A DNA stretch of 64,000 nt from Prevotella sp. (GTDB lineage: Bacteria; Bacteroidota; Bacteroidia; Bacteroidales; Bacteroidaceae): contig JAFZIZ010000014.1 of the NCBI GenBank assembly GCA_017554145.1, positions 1 through 64,000 of the forward strand, in the 5' to 3' direction. This document shows positions 17,805 through 26,847 of the stretch, piece by piece; positions within the stretch are counted from its first letter, which is position 1; each line of letters begins with the position of its first letter. The notes under the pieces are model-generated. The model was not told where the DNA came from. It made no database searches and was given only the letters and a program-made list of their open reading frames with translations. A program made the position numbers and the translations under genes.

Positions 17805-19825
17805 TTTCTAAATAGTTCAAATGTGAATTTAAAACCAAAATCCTGGAATTGAGTGTTCAGGAAACTCGCAAAAGCACCGATGGAGAGGAAACGGGTGGAT
17901 ATACCATATCCTATCTCGGAATAAGCCCGGGTGTTCTGGATGGACAAAGTACTTAGATAGATACGTTCGGTCTCAACATACCGTCCCACGAATGGAAGAA
18001 AGGATAACAAGAGTAGGGGAGACTCGTAGGATGCATGGGCACGAAGATAATAATTCGAGGTGTTATACCACCTGCTGTCCAGTAACTGGAATTGTCCTGT
18101 CCAGTCGTCATCCCATCCCTCAGGAAGATTCTCATCGTGGAAATTCGTGTAATCGAGGAAATAACTGGTTTTCTTATCGGTGTAGAATCCACAGCCTCCT
18201 CGAAGATTAACCAGACGCATACGACTCAGTTTAAACTTATGACTGACATCCATTTCGATACGTTCGTAGCCGAGATTAGAACTGAAAATGCCCTTGATGG
18301 CACGTTCATAGTTGAAAGTGAAATAGGGACCTTTGCGCCATGGAGAAATATGTAATGTCAAGAGAGGTGCGAAACTGCGATAGACGGTAGGCATGTCCTC
18401 TTCTTGCATCCCTTTGACATTGACGGGGCGGCGGATGTGATAGACAATACCAGTCATGATTTCCAACCAGTCGAAAGCCACCACATTATTAACGGCTTTC
18501 ACATAATTGTCGGTAAAATAGTCTAATTCTTGTCCACTGAAGTCAATAGAATCGGCATGTGCTTTGGTAATTGCCTCAAGCACACTGGAATTGGAGATAC
18601 GGTTACCGTTTGCCCATACAATTTCGGCATATCCATGACGCTTGGGATTATAGTTCATGCGTAAGGGTGCATGAAAGAAGAACTGCTTGATCTTGAAATT
18701 ATAACCCAAGCGAGGTTCGAAAGTCAAGTAACGGTTCTTGTTCCAACGGTATTTTATTCCTAATTGAATCCTATATGATAAGCCACGGCTATGACTATAA
18801 CTGATATATTGTGGATTCAAGATGGGAGACAGATGCAGACTGGCGCCACCAGCATCGGCATAGGTACTGGTAACAAGATGGTCACCAATATCCCATAGTA
18901 CATCACCGAAATTTCTCTTTGTATTAACAATAGTATCACGAGCAGCCTCTTGTTCTGCCTGCTGGCGTCGCTCATCATATTTATGGTAGATTTCCTGCTC
19001 CTCATGATTTAACTCAATAGTACGTAAAGTTTCCATTCTAGAACGGTCATTTACATGATCAAGGGAATCTGGAAGTGTCGTTGGACAATGATATGTTGAG
19101 AGGAAACTGGACTTCATACGATTGCCCAAGAACTTAAACTGTAAATCGGTCTTACAGCGTTGTGGAAGAGTAGAATATGTATCATCCGTTCCTTGCATAA
19201 GATCTACATGGAATTTAATCATATCGTATTCTCCGTCATAAGTAACAGATACTATACGACCTGAATTCACGTCAACCACAGCATGTCCTTTGACTAACTG
19301 CGTATTATCTAACTTAGGACGAAAAGAGAGATGTGCATATTGACGGTCAACATCATAAATCTTATATCGATAATATTTTCGATTAGTACGATGAAATGGA
19401 GATAACTGATGATCTTTATATAGCGTCATTCCATAAATATTAGGAGTGAGGTATTTAATGAGTGTTGAACTGACTTGTCGGTTATGGGGAATAGTACCAC
19501 TGATAATCTGTCGTTTGATATCATAGTTATATTCGTCGTCAAACAGGAACTTTCCATAGGATTCACTGATAAACTTTCGGTCGCCTTTAGCTATAGAATA
19601 AAGGGTAGGGACGAGGAAGAGGGTAGGGTTACGGCGTTCTGTATTGATGGTATAGCGCATATACACATTGGGAGTTTCACCCTCTACATCATGGGCGAAA
19701 TTACGTCTGTATTCCCATATCTTATTTAAAATATGAAGTGTGTCAGACTCCTGGGAAAAACTAATGCTGGGCATGAATATCAACATGCCCAGCATCAATA
19801 GTATGATATGTGCTCTTGATTTCAC
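17798..19825 (-). CDS. DUF5686-type outer-membrane protein
   Basis: A 675-residue secreted protein with a GTG start, signal peptide (hydrophobic core LLMLGMLIFM) and cleavage near SFSQ. The rest is rich in amphipathic beta strands (for example KNRYLTFEPRLGYNFKIKQFFF) and ends in the aromatic FRKW typical of outer-membrane barrels. The overall order matches DUF5686 proteins of Bacteroidetes, but without the N-terminal carboxypeptidase-like domain. Function is unknown. It shares an operon with addA and addB, an odd pairing of an envelope protein with DNA repair. A consensus promoter ends about 6 bp before the GTG. Confidence 0.75.
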   Translation of the reverse strand: MKSRAHIILLMLGMLIFMPSISFSQESDTLHILNKIWEYRRNFAHDVEGETPNVYMRYTINTERRNPTLFLVPTLYSIAKGDRKFISESYGKFLFDDEYNYDIKRQIISGTIPHNRQVSSTLIKYLTPNIYGMTLYKDHQLSPFHRTNRKYYRYKIYDVDRQYAHLSFRPKLDNTQLVKGHAVVDVNSGRIVSVTYDGEYDMIKFHVDLMQGTDDTYSTLPQRCKTDLQFKFLGNRMKSSFLSTYHCPTTLPDSLDHVNDRSRMETLRTIELNHEEQEIYHKYDERRQQAEQEAARDTIVNTKRNFGDVLWDIGDHLVTSTYADAGGASLHLSPILNPQYISYSHSRGLSYRIQLGIKYRWNKNRYLTFEPRLGYNFKIKQFFFHAPLRMNYNPKRHGYAEIVWANGNRISNSSVLEAITKAHADSIDFSGQELDYFTDNYVKAVNNVVAFDWLEIMTGIVYHIRRPVNVKGMQEEDMPTVYRSFAPLLTLHISPWRKGPYFTFNYERAIKGIFSSNLGYERIEMDVSHKFKLSRMRLVNLRGGCGFYTDKKTSYFLDYTNFHDENLPEGWDDDWTGQFQLLDSRWYNTSNYYLRAHASYESPLLLLSFLPFVGRYVETERIYLSTLSIQNTRAYSEIGYGISTRFLSIGAFASFLNTQFQDFGFKFTFELFRKW

Positions 19826-19830
19826 GACCC

Positions 19831-19861
19831 CAAAATTAATGATTAATTTTGAGGAAGCAAA
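19831..19861 (-). promoter_or_regulatory. Promoter with 21-bp palindrome, leaderless DUF5686-addAB operon
   Basis: On the minus strand, TTTG (19861-19858), 19 bp, then TAATTTTG (19838-19831). The GTG start at 19825 begins at about the predicted transcription start, so the mRNA would be leaderless. A perfect 21-bp palindrome (CAAAATTAAT-G-ATTAATTTTG, 19831-19851) covers the -7 box and part of the spacer, as an operator would. Confidence 0.75.
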
Positions 19862-19864
19862 GTT

Positions 19865-20737
19865 TTAGCCCAAATATTTTATTAATATACGAGCATTTCC
19901 AGATTCACGGAGTTTGGCAATGCTCTTTTCACGAATCTGACGAACACGTTCACGGGTGAGTCCCAGACGATCACCAATCTCTTCAAGACCTTTCTCGTGG
20001 CAACCAATACCAAAACACTCGCGGATAATAGTAATTTCACGATCTTTCAAAACTTTCTGAAGAACCGTGTTCAGTTCTTGTGCCATTGATTCGTGGTCAA
20101 CCTGACGGTCTGTACGTGAATCATCACCGCTTGCCATCACGTCAAGCATACAGTTGTCTTCGCCATCCTGGAAAGGTGCATCAATAGAAACATGATGTCC
20201 GTCTGCCATCAGACTCTGACCAATCTTTTCCTCGTCAAGATTTGTTGCGTCACTTAATTCTGATACAGAAGGATGACGCTGATTTTCTTGCTCAAATTTA
20301 TTAATCTCGTGATTGATCTTATTGAGGCTTCCAACTTGATTCAAAGGAAGACGAACAATACGGCTTTGCTCTGCAATAGCCTGAAGAATGCTTTGGCGAA
20401 TCCACCATACAGCATATGAAATAAACTTGAAACCACGTGTTTCATCAAACTTCTGTGCGGCTTTAATCAAGCCAATGTTACCCTCATCAATCAAATCAGT
20501 CAGCGTCAATCCCTGATGCTGATACTGCTTGGCTACAGATACTACGAAACGGAGGTTTGCCGTTACCAATTTATCCTTGGCTCGTTCACCTTCAGGACCG
20601 CCTTTGCGGATCTTCTGAGCAAGTTCGATTTCCTCATCAATACTAATCAAAGGAGCACGACCAATTTCCACCAGATATTTATCCAGTGCCTCACTTGAAC
20701 GATTCGTAATACTTTTTTGAATCTTTAACTGTCTCAT
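19865..20737 (-). CDS. rpoD: Primary RNA polymerase sigma factor (Bacteroidetes RpoD/SigA)
   Basis: A 290-residue sigma-70 protein without region 1.1, the usual length for the Bacteroidetes primary sigma factor. Region 1.2 is near residues 15-50 (EALDKYLVEIGRAPLIS). Region 2 has ANLRFVVSVAKQYQHQGL, DLIDEGNIGLIKAAQKFDETRGFKF and SYAVWWIRQSI. Region 3 follows, and region 4 ends with GLTRERVRQIREKSIAKLR. This protein is expected to read the TTTG/TAnnTTTG promoters seen across the window. It is transcribed alone, with a putative -7 box upstream. Confidence 0.97.
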   Translation of the reverse strand: MRQLKIQKSITNRSSEALDKYLVEIGRAPLISIDEEIELAQKIRKGGPEGERAKDKLVTANLRFVVSVAKQYQHQGLTLTDLIDEGNIGLIKAAQKFDETRGFKFISYAVWWIRQSILQAIAEQSRIVRLPLNQVGSLNKINHEINKFEQENQRHPSVSELSDATNLDEEKIGQSLMADGHHVSIDAPFQDGEDNCMLDVMASGDDSRTDRQVDHESMAQELNTVLQKVLKDREITIIRECFGIGCHEKGLEEIGDRLGLTRERVRQIREKSIAKLRESGNARILIKYLG

Positions 20738-20808
20738 CTAAACTTCTCTCTTTTTGCTTAACTATCTGAAAATCAAGTGTGTGTATCGATTATAATCGTA
20801 AAACGTTG

Positions 20809-20816
20809 CAAAATTA
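20809..20816 (-). promoter_or_regulatory. Putative -7 box of rpoD
   Basis: TAATTTTG on the minus strand, about 70 bp before the rpoD ATG. No TTTG is present at -33. The rest of the 255-bp gap between rpoD and the TRIC-type gene is AT-rich with no other recognised feature. Confidence 0.45.
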
Positions 20817-20992
20817 CAAAAAATACTAATACGTTGTTCTCTTCAAGTATGTTTTTTTTCTTAAAAATGCTTAAACCATAGGTTTTACATGCTTTTTCAT
20901 TCTATTTGCAGAATAAATACTTTTTGTTAAACAATAGGCATTATGATAAATAAAGTATTATGAAATTACTCTACTTGTATTATTCAAGTATA

Positions 20993-21610
20993 TTATTCGT
21001 CTTTTAAAGTTGGTAATGATAAATGGTATCTGACAGCAAGGAATCTTATCAAACAAGTAACGATAAATGATGCTATAACCGTTACTTCTACTGTAACACC
21101 CAATATATCTAAAGCCCAATAAGTTACGCCACCTAATACGGCTGCCATTGCGTAAATCTCTTTGTGGAAAATGACGGGTTCATTATTCAGCAGAATATCA
21201 CGAATAACTCCACCTGCAGAGCCTGTAATACATCCCATAATAATCGCAACCCAATATGGTTGTCCAAAAGCCAAAGATTTCTGGATTCCTGCAATCGTAA
21301 ACAATGCCAGTCCTAAAGTGTCAAATACAAACCATGTATTACGCAGACCTTCCAGATGACGTGCAAAGATAATGACGAAAATCAATGCTAAAGCCGTACA
21401 TATCATATAGATAGGAGTCGTCATCCAGAAAGGTGTTGCCCCTAACATCACATCACGGATGGTTCCTCCTCCAATGGCGACGGCAATACCACAGACATAT
21501 CCTCCAAACCAATCAAAATGTTTGGCTGCTGCATGCCGGATACCAGAAATTGCAAAGGCAAAAGTACCCAGAAATTCTATTACCTGTGTAACAATTACAT
21601 TATACTCCAT
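20993..21610 (-). CDS. Trimeric intracellular cation channel (TRIC/UPF0126) family membrane protein
   Basis: A 205-residue protein with about seven membrane spans and the internal duplication typical of the family. Each half has a Gly-rich turn ending in Arg-Asp: VAIGGGTIRDVMLG in the first and GSAGGVIRDILLN in the second. Bacterial members form trimeric cation-permeable channels, with glycine uptake also proposed. The start ATG directly follows a heptamer array linking it to rarA, so the two are probably co-transcribed. Confidence 0.92.
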   Translation of the reverse strand: MEYNVIVTQVIEFLGTFAFAISGIRHAAAKHFDWFGGYVCGIAVAIGGGTIRDVMLGATPFWMTTPIYMICTALALIFVIIFARHLEGLRNTWFVFDTLGLALFTIAGIQKSLAFGQPYWVAIIMGCITGSAGGVIRDILLNNEPVIFHKEIYAMAAVLGGVTYWALDILGVTVEVTVIASFIVTCLIRFLAVRYHLSLPTLKDE

Positions 21611-21638
21611 ATCTTGCCTCTTACTTCTTACTTCTCCT
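21611..21638 (-). repeat. Heptamer array (gtaagaa type) at rarA/TRIC junction
   Basis: Four 7-bp units, in coding sense gtaagaa/gtaagag/gcaagat. They carry the rarA stop codon and end at the ATG of the next gene, filling the 17-bp intergenic gap and its ribosome-binding position. Confidence 0.85.
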
Positions 21639-22908
21639 TATATCTGTCTCCCCAGTAATTCACCATACGCTCGTAGAGTTTATCTTCTGCCGGCGAATGC
21701 TGTCCATACCATATTCTTTCGTTGGCAAGGGCGTCTGGAAGATATTGTTGTGGAGTAAAATGTCCTTGATAATCATGAGGATATAGATATCCGTCATGAT
21801 AACCTAATTCTTTCATTAATTGTGTAGGCGCATTCCTGATGGGAAGCGGTACAGGCTGATTTCCTGTTCTACGAACTAATTCCAATGCTGCATCAATTCC
21901 CAGATAGGCAGAATTGCTCTTGGGTGATGTCGCCAGATAAACCGTTGCTTCTGCCAAAGGTATCCTCCCTTCCGGCCAGCCGATCTTCTGTACTGCGTCG
22001 AAAGCAGCGTTTGCTAACAATAATGCATTGGGATTAGCCAGTCCAATGTCTTCTGATGCAGAAATGACCAAACGGCGTGCAATGAACTTAGGGTCTTCCC
22101 CACCCTCAATCATTCGTGCCAACCAGTATAGGGCTGCATCTGGGTCTGATCCTCTGATACTCTTGATAAAAGCAGAAATGATATCATAATGCATCTCCCC
22201 GTCCTTATCATAAGCCAGCGGATTCTGTTGCAGTCGTTCTGCTACGAGTTGATCGGTTACAACGATAGTATCGTCCTTGCCAGCCGCTTCTACAACAAGT
22301 TCAAGGATGTTTAATAATTTACGGGCATCCCCGCCGCTATATCGTAACAAGGCATCCGTCTCTTTCAATTCTATCTGACGTTCTTTCAAGACAACATCCT
22401 CTGTCACTGCCCGATGCAATAGTTTCAGCAGATCGTTTTTTTCCAACGACTTCAATACATATAATTGGCAACGCGAAAGTAATGGACGGATCACCTCAAA
22501 TGATGGATTCTCTGTGGTGGCACCTATCAGCGTAACAATTCCCTTTTCTACGGCTCCTAATAAAGAATCTTGCTGGGATTTAGAAAAACGGTGTATCTCG
22601 TCAATAAATAAAATAGGTGATGCCTCATTGAAAAACTTGCTTTTCTGTGCCCGCTCAATGACATCACGAACATCTTTCACACCACTCGTTACAGCAGAAA
22701 GCGTATAGAAAGGTGTCTCCAACCGATGGGCAATAATCTGTGCAAGCGTTGTTTTTCCTACTCCTGGAGGTCCCCATAAGATAAATGACGAGACACGTCC
22801 TGCGTCTATCATTTTACGCAAGACGGCCCCCTCTCCTACCAGATGCTGCTGACCAATATATTCATCAAGGGTTCTTGGTCTCAGTCTTTCAGCTAATGGT
22901 TCTGCCAT
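21628..22908 (-). CDS. rarA: Replication-associated recombination protein A (AAA+ clamp-loader-like ATPase)
   Basis: 426 residues from ATG 22908, beginning MAEPLAERLRPRTLDEYIGQ, the conserved N terminus. The longer frame from 22947 would start inside the promoter and is rejected. Walker A is GPPGVGKTT, Walker B is LFIDEIHR, sensor 1 is GATTENPSF, and the C-terminal MgsA domain includes GGEDPKFIARRLV and SEDIGLANP. It acts at stalled replication forks with SSB and RecA. A heptamer array separates it from the TRIC-type gene. Confidence 0.96.
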   Translation of the reverse strand: MAEPLAERLRPRTLDEYIGQQHLVGEGAVLRKMIDAGRVSSFILWGPPGVGKTTLAQIIAHRLETPFYTLSAVTSGVKDVRDVIERAQKSKFFNEASPILFIDEIHRFSKSQQDSLLGAVEKGIVTLIGATTENPSFEVIRPLLSRCQLYVLKSLEKNDLLKLLHRAVTEDVVLKERQIELKETDALLRYSGGDARKLLNILELVVEAAGKDDTIVVTDQLVAERLQQNPLAYDKDGEMHYDIISAFIKSIRGSDPDAALYWLARMIEGGEDPKFIARRLVISASEDIGLANPNALLLANAAFDAVQKIGWPEGRIPLAEATVYLATSPKSNSAYLGIDAALELVRRTGNQPVPLPIRNAPTQLMKELGYHDGYLYPHDYQGHFTPQQYLPDALANERIWYGQHSPAEDKLYERMVNYWGDRYKEK

Positions 22909-22917
22909 AATCAATGG

Positions 22918-22948
22918 CAAAGGTAACGATTTTTGGGAAATTAACAAA
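22918..22948 (-). promoter_or_regulatory. Promoter of rarA, near-leaderless
   Basis: On the minus strand TTTG (22948-22945), 19 bp, TACCTTTG (22925-22918). The predicted start near 22914 leaves about 6 nt before the ATG at 22908. Confidence 0.85.
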
Positions 22949-22965
22949 AAATTATTATGGAAATA

Positions 22966-22997
22966 CTTGTATATCGGTAGTTTTTACATTATCTTTG
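22966..22997 (+). promoter_or_regulatory. Promoter of the acidic-tail gene and hppA
   Basis: CTTG at 22966-22969, 20 bp, TATCTTTG at 22990-22997. It is divergent from the rarA promoter. The leader to the ATG at 23029 is about 27 nt. Confidence 0.7.
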
Positions 22998-23028
22998 CAA
23001 CATCATTAAAAAATATAAGGATAAAAAT

Positions 23029-23811
23029 ATGAAACAATCATCATCGAAACAGGTATTTAACCTTAAAACACTGACAAAAAGTACGGTATGGGACATCCAG
23101 GAAAACGATGTTTTCCGTATGCTCGACAGTGGTAGTAAGGATGTAGACATAAAGGATAATCTCCGCCATTATATTGATATCATTCGCTCTGCTTTCAGCA
23201 TGGAAGAGTTAAGTGAAGATAAGCCTGAGATTCGTAAACCCTACGAGAAGCAAGGTTATAAGGTAGGTACAATATCAATAGATGATAATTCCAAGATGAT
23301 ATTGGCTATACGTAAGCGCCCTATCATGCGAGTTACAGATTTGACTTACGAGAACATTCGCCATATCTCGGCAACTAAGTTAATAGAAGTCTTGGAGCGC
23401 AATTTTGGTGGTGGATGGGATTCCCTTTCCCAGTCGATACAGGATATTATCGAGAGCGGTTTTGATATCTCTACTACTACCCTACCCAAGGATCGCTTGC
23501 ACAAAAAAGGTGGTATGTATGACAAGAAGGTTGCTGACGGCTATGAGGTTCTTGAGGTAGAGAAAGGTACATGGGTAGAGGCCATCTTTGCCAAGTTGAA
23601 ACCGGAGGTTATCAAGCCACGTATGAAATTTGATTTGGATGAAGAAGGAGAACTGTCCGAAGACGAGCATTTTGGCAATCAGGAAGAGGAAGAGATTGAT
23701 GATTTCAACGAAGATGATATCACTGAAGATAACTATCGTACCACCTTTACCATTGAGTCTGATCCTGACGAAGAGGCAGAGGAACTCTCTGAGTTTGGTA
23801 GTGACGAGTAA
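23029..23811 (+). CDS. Unknown protein with long acidic C-terminal tail
   Basis: A 260-residue cytosolic protein that I do not recognise. Residues 1-195 look folded: an N-terminal FNLKTLTKSTVWDIQENDVF segment, a short helical region, a basic IRKRPIMRVTDLTY strand pair and a GGGWDSLS turn. From about residue 200 the chain is almost entirely Asp, Glu and Asn and is probably disordered. Acidic tails of this type occur in proteins that mimic DNA or bind basic partners such as HU or ribosomal proteins. It has its own promoter and lies 57 bp upstream of hppA on the same strand. Confidence 0.75.
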   Translation: MKQSSSKQVFNLKTLTKSTVWDIQENDVFRMLDSGSKDVDIKDNLRHYIDIIRSAFSMEELSEDKPEIRKPYEKQGYKVGTISIDDNSKMILAIRKRPIMRVTDLTYENIRHISATKLIEVLERNFGGGWDSLSQSIQDIIESGFDISTTTLPKDRLHKKGGMYDKKVADGYEVLEVEKGTWVEAIFAKLKPEVIKPRMKFDLDEEGELSEDEHFGNQEEEEIDDFNEDDITEDNYRTTFTIESDPDEEAEELSEFGSDE

Positions 23812-23868
23812 GAATCGTTCTTTTCTCCAGACCAATTGCAAAAACTCTAAACATTATATTAATATAGT

Positions 23869-26064
23869 ATGAATATTCCAAGTGTATTTTGGCTTGTTCC
23901 CATTGCATCTATTGTGGCATTGGGAATGGCATGGTTCTTCTTCAAGAGCATGATGAAGTCCGACGAGGGAACACCTCGTATGCGTGAGATTGCACTCTTT
24001 GTGCGTAAAGGTGCTATGGCCTATCTGAAACAACAGTACAAAGTTGTCGCTATCGTATTTGTTGTACTTTGTGCCTTGTTCTCTTTCATGGCGTATGTGC
24101 TTCATGTGCAGAACCCATGGGTGCCGTTTGCTTTCCTGACGGGCGGTCTTTTCTCTGGATTGGCAGGTTTCTTCGGTATGAAGACAGCCACCTATGCTTC
24201 AGCACGTACAGCCAATGCTGCCCGTAAGAGTCTGGACAGTGGTCTGAAAGTAGCATTCCGCTCTGGTGCTGTAATGGGTCTCACCGTCGTAGGTCTCGGT
24301 CTGTTGGACATCGCCTGCTGGTTCTATGCGCTCTCTTTTGTCTATAACGGTGACAAGATGGCTTTGATTACGATTACCACCACCATGTTGACCTTTGGTA
24401 TGGGTGCTTCTACACAGGCTCTCTTCGCTCGTGTCGGTGGAGGTATCTACACCAAGGCTGCCGACGTAGGTGCTGATATCGTAGGTAAGGTAGAGGCTGA
24501 CATCCCTGAGGACGATCCCCGTAACCCTGCTACCATTGCCGATAATGTAGGTGATAATGTAGGTGACGTGGCTGGTATGGGTGCAGACCTCTATGAGAGT
24601 TATTGCGGATCTATCCTGTCTACTGCTGCCCTTGGTGCTGCTGCCTTTGGTGTGGCAGGTATCGAGATTCAGTTGAAGGCTGTCATCGCTCCGATGTTGA
24701 TTGCTGCTGTAGGTGTATTCCTTTCACTGCTTGGTATCTTCCTCGTCCGCACGAAGGAAGGTGCAACGATGAAAGACCTGTTGCGTTCTCTCTCTTTGGG
24801 AACCAACGTCAGTGCTTTGCTCATTGCTATTGCTACCTTTGCCATCCTCTACCTGTTAGGTATTGAGAACTGGCTGGGTCTCTCCTTCTCTGTCATCTCT
24901 GGTCTGGCTGCTGGTGTGATTATCGGTCAGGCTACTGAATATTATACCTCTCACAGTTACAAACCGACACAGAAGATTTCCGAGGCAGGACAGACAGGTG
25001 CCGCTACCGTTATTATTAAAGGTATCGGTACAGGTATGATTTCCACCTGTATCCCCGTCATCACCATTGGTGTCGCCATCATGATGAGTTATCTCTGTGC
25101 CAACGGCTTCGACCTCTCTATGTCGTCAGCCAGCCTGTCACATGGTCTTTATGGTATCGGTATTGCTGCTGTGGGTATGCTCTCTACACTGGGTATCACA
25201 CTGGCTACGGATGCTTACGGACCTATTGCCGACAATGCTGGTGGTAACGCTGAGATGTGTCAATTGGGTGAAGAGGTACGCCATCGTACTGATGCCCTTG
25301 ATGCTCTGGGTAACACGACGGCTGCTACAGGTAAGGGCTTCGCCATCGGTTCTGCTGCCCTCACTGCCCTCGCCCTTCTCGCCTCTTATATCGAGGAAAT
25401 CAAGATTGCGATGGAGCGTGCAGGAGAAACACTGACAAACGTGGCAGGTCAGACCATCAGTGCTGCCGATGCCACTATTCCCGACTTCATGAACTTTTTC
25501 CAGATTAACCTCATGAACCCCCGCGTCATTGTTGGTGCCTTTATCGGTGCAATGGCTGCCTTCCTGTTCTGTGGTATGACGATGGAGGCCGTAGGTCGTG
25601 CTGCTGAGAAGATGGTACAGGAAGTACGTCGTCAGTTCAAGGAGATTGCTGGCATCCTCGAAGGTACAGGTACTCCCGACTATGGTCGTTGCGTAGAGAT
25701 CTCCACGAAGGCTGCTCAGCATGAGATGATTGTTCCTTCAGTCCTTGCCATTATCATTCCTATTATCGTAGGTTGTGTACTTGGCGTAGCTGGTGTTCTC
25801 GGACTCCTCGTAGGTGGTCTGGCAGGCGGCTTTACCTTGGCAGTATTCATGGCTAATGCCGGTGGAGCTTGGGATAATGCTAAGAAGAATATTGAGGAAG
25901 GTGCCTTTGGCGGTAAGGGCTCGTTTGCCCATAAGGCATGTATCGTAGGTGATACCGTTGGTGATCCCTTCAAAGATACCTCTGGTCCTTCTCTGAACAT
26001 CCTGATTAAGCTGATGTCAATGGTCAGCATCGTGATGGCAGGATTGACAATTGCCTTCATGTAA
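23869..26064 (+). CDS. hppA: Membrane-bound ion-translocating pyrophosphatase
   Basis: A 731-residue integral membrane enzyme with about 16 spans that couples pyrophosphate hydrolysis to ion pumping. Catalytic loops visible are [54 protein letters not shown] and [15 protein letters not shown]. In the segment [15 protein letters not shown] the key position holds Ala rather than Lys, the hallmark of K+-dependent enzymes. Those are mostly Na+ or mixed Na+/H+ pumps, so Na+ transport is likely but not proven by sequence. A strong terminator follows. Confidence 0.96.
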   Translation: MNIPSVFWLVPIASIVALGMAWFFFKSMMKSDEGTPRMREIALFVRKGAMAYLKQQYKVVAIVFVVLCALFSFMAYVLHVQNPWVPFAFLTGGLFSGLAGFFGMKTATYASARTANAARKSLDSGLKVAFRSGAVMGLTVVGLGLLDIACWFYALSFVYNGDKMALITITTTMLTFGMGASTQALFARVGGGIYTKAADVGADIVGKVEADIPEDDPRNPATIADNVGDNVGDVAGMGADLYESYCGSILSTAALGAAAFGVAGIEIQLKAVIAPMLIAAVGVFLSLLGIFLVRTKEGATMKDLLRSLSLGTNVSALLIAIATFAILYLLGIENWLGLSFSVISGLAAGVIIGQATEYYTSHSYKPTQKISEAGQTGAATVIIKGIGTGMISTCIPVITIGVAIMMSYLCANGFDLSMSSASLSHGLYGIGIAAVGMLSTLGITLATDAYGPIADNAGGNAEMCQLGEEVRHRTDALDALGNTTAATGKGFAIGSAALTALALLASYIEEIKIAMERAGETLTNVAGQTISAADATIPDFMNFFQINLMNPRVIVGAFIGAMAAFLFCGMTMEAVGRAAEKMVQEVRRQFKEIAGILEGTGTPDYGRCVEISTKAAQHEMIVPSVLAIIIPIIVGCVLGVAGVLGLLVGGLAGGFTLAVFMANAGGAWDNAKKNIEEGAFGGKGSFAHKACIVGDTVGDPFKDTSGPSLNILIKLMSMVSIVMAGLTIAFM

Positions 26065-26086
26065 TCATATATATAATAAGGTATAG

Positions 26087-26118
26087 AAGGCTCCGATGTT
26101 CCCATCGGGGCCTTTTTT
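26087..26118 (+). terminator. Rho-independent terminator after hppA
   Basis: Stem aaggc(t)ccgatg/catcgg(g)gcctt around TTCC, followed by TTTTTT. Confidence 0.88.
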
Positions 26119-26149
26119 CATGCTTTTTTTGAAAAAAGTCTATGAAAAG

Positions 26150-26181
26150 TTTGTGGGATTGAAAAATAGTTTGTACCTTTG
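26150..26181 (+). promoter_or_regulatory. Promoter of tRNA-Lys
   Basis: TTTG at 26150-26153, 20 bp, TACCTTTG at 26174-26181, about 21 bp before the tRNA 5' end. Confidence 0.8.
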
Positions 26182-26202
26182 CAACCGCAAAACCAAAAGG
26201 AT

Positions 26203-26275
26203 GCGCTTGTAGCTCAGTTGGTAGAGCACCTGACTCTTAATCAGGGTGTCCAGGGTTCGACCCCCTGCAGGCGTA
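26203..26275 (+). tRNA. tRNA-Lys (anticodon CTT)
   Basis: A 73-nt cloverleaf. The acceptor gcgcttg pairs with caggcgt (two G-U pairs) and the discriminator is A. D stem is gctc/gagc, anticodon stem cctga/tcagg with loop CTCTTAA (anticodon CTT), and T arm caggg-TTCGACC-ccctg. The 3' CCA is not encoded. It is a single gene, not in an rRNA operon. Confidence 0.97.
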
Positions 26276-26286
26276 CAAAATGCAAG

Positions 26287-26316
26287 AAGTGGCAGACTCA
26301 AAAGTCTGTCACTTTT
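26287..26316 (+). terminator. Terminator after tRNA-Lys
   Basis: A 12-bp stem AAGTGGCAGACT/AGTCTGTCACTT with one G-T pair and a 4-nt loop, running into TTCT. Confidence 0.65.
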
Positions 26317-26397
26317 CTGTTATGTCTCGTCCTCTATTAACGAACGAATCTATTCTGAAAGTAATTGGTATTGTCCTTTTTTCATTTGAAAATGGTA

Positions 26398-26847
26398 TCA
26401 TTTATTTCTCAGCTCTCTAAGCTCAGAAGCCAATTTAGCAGCATCTCGCATGATATCCTCATGATCGAAAGCCAATGGCGGTAGTGCATCGATAGGAAAC
26501 CATTGCGCTTTTGCTGCATCGTCCAGACCCTTCACCTCAAGAGGTGTGTCAACAATAGCGAGGTAAGCGACAGTAATTGTCCTTCCTCTTGGGTCACGGT
26601 CAACCTTTGAATAGGCACCAATCTGTTTTAGATTTTCCAGTTTTAACCCTGTTTCTTCTTCCAGTTCTCGGATAGCACACTGCTCTGTGGTTTCATCTAT
26701 ATTCATGAAACCACCAGGAAAAGCCCAACATCCTTTGAATGGATCGAAACCTCGCTGAATGAGTAGCACTTTAGGCAATGGCTCGTTAGTCATTACTATG
26801 CAGTCTGCTGTGACTGCGGGTCTTGGATATTTGTATGTATATGCCAT
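26398..26847 (-). CDS. NUDIX hydrolase
   Basis: A 149-residue protein with a complete Nudix box GGFMNIDETTEQCAIRELEEETGL (Gx5Ex7REUxEExGU), which binds metal and hydrolyses nucleoside diphosphate-linked compounds. The flanking WAFPGG and FDPFKGCWA segments are typical of ADP-ribose or 8-oxo-dGTP type family members; the substrate is not readable. The ATG directly abuts the stop of the upstream small secreted-protein gene, so the two are co-translated. Confidence 0.93.
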   Translation of the reverse strand: MAYTYKYPRPAVTADCIVMTNEPLPKVLLIQRGFDPFKGCWAFPGGFMNIDETTEQCAIRELEEETGLKLENLKQIGAYSKVDRDPRGRTITVAYLAIVDTPLEVKGLDDAAKAQWFPIDALPPLAFDHEDIMRDAAKLASELRELRNK

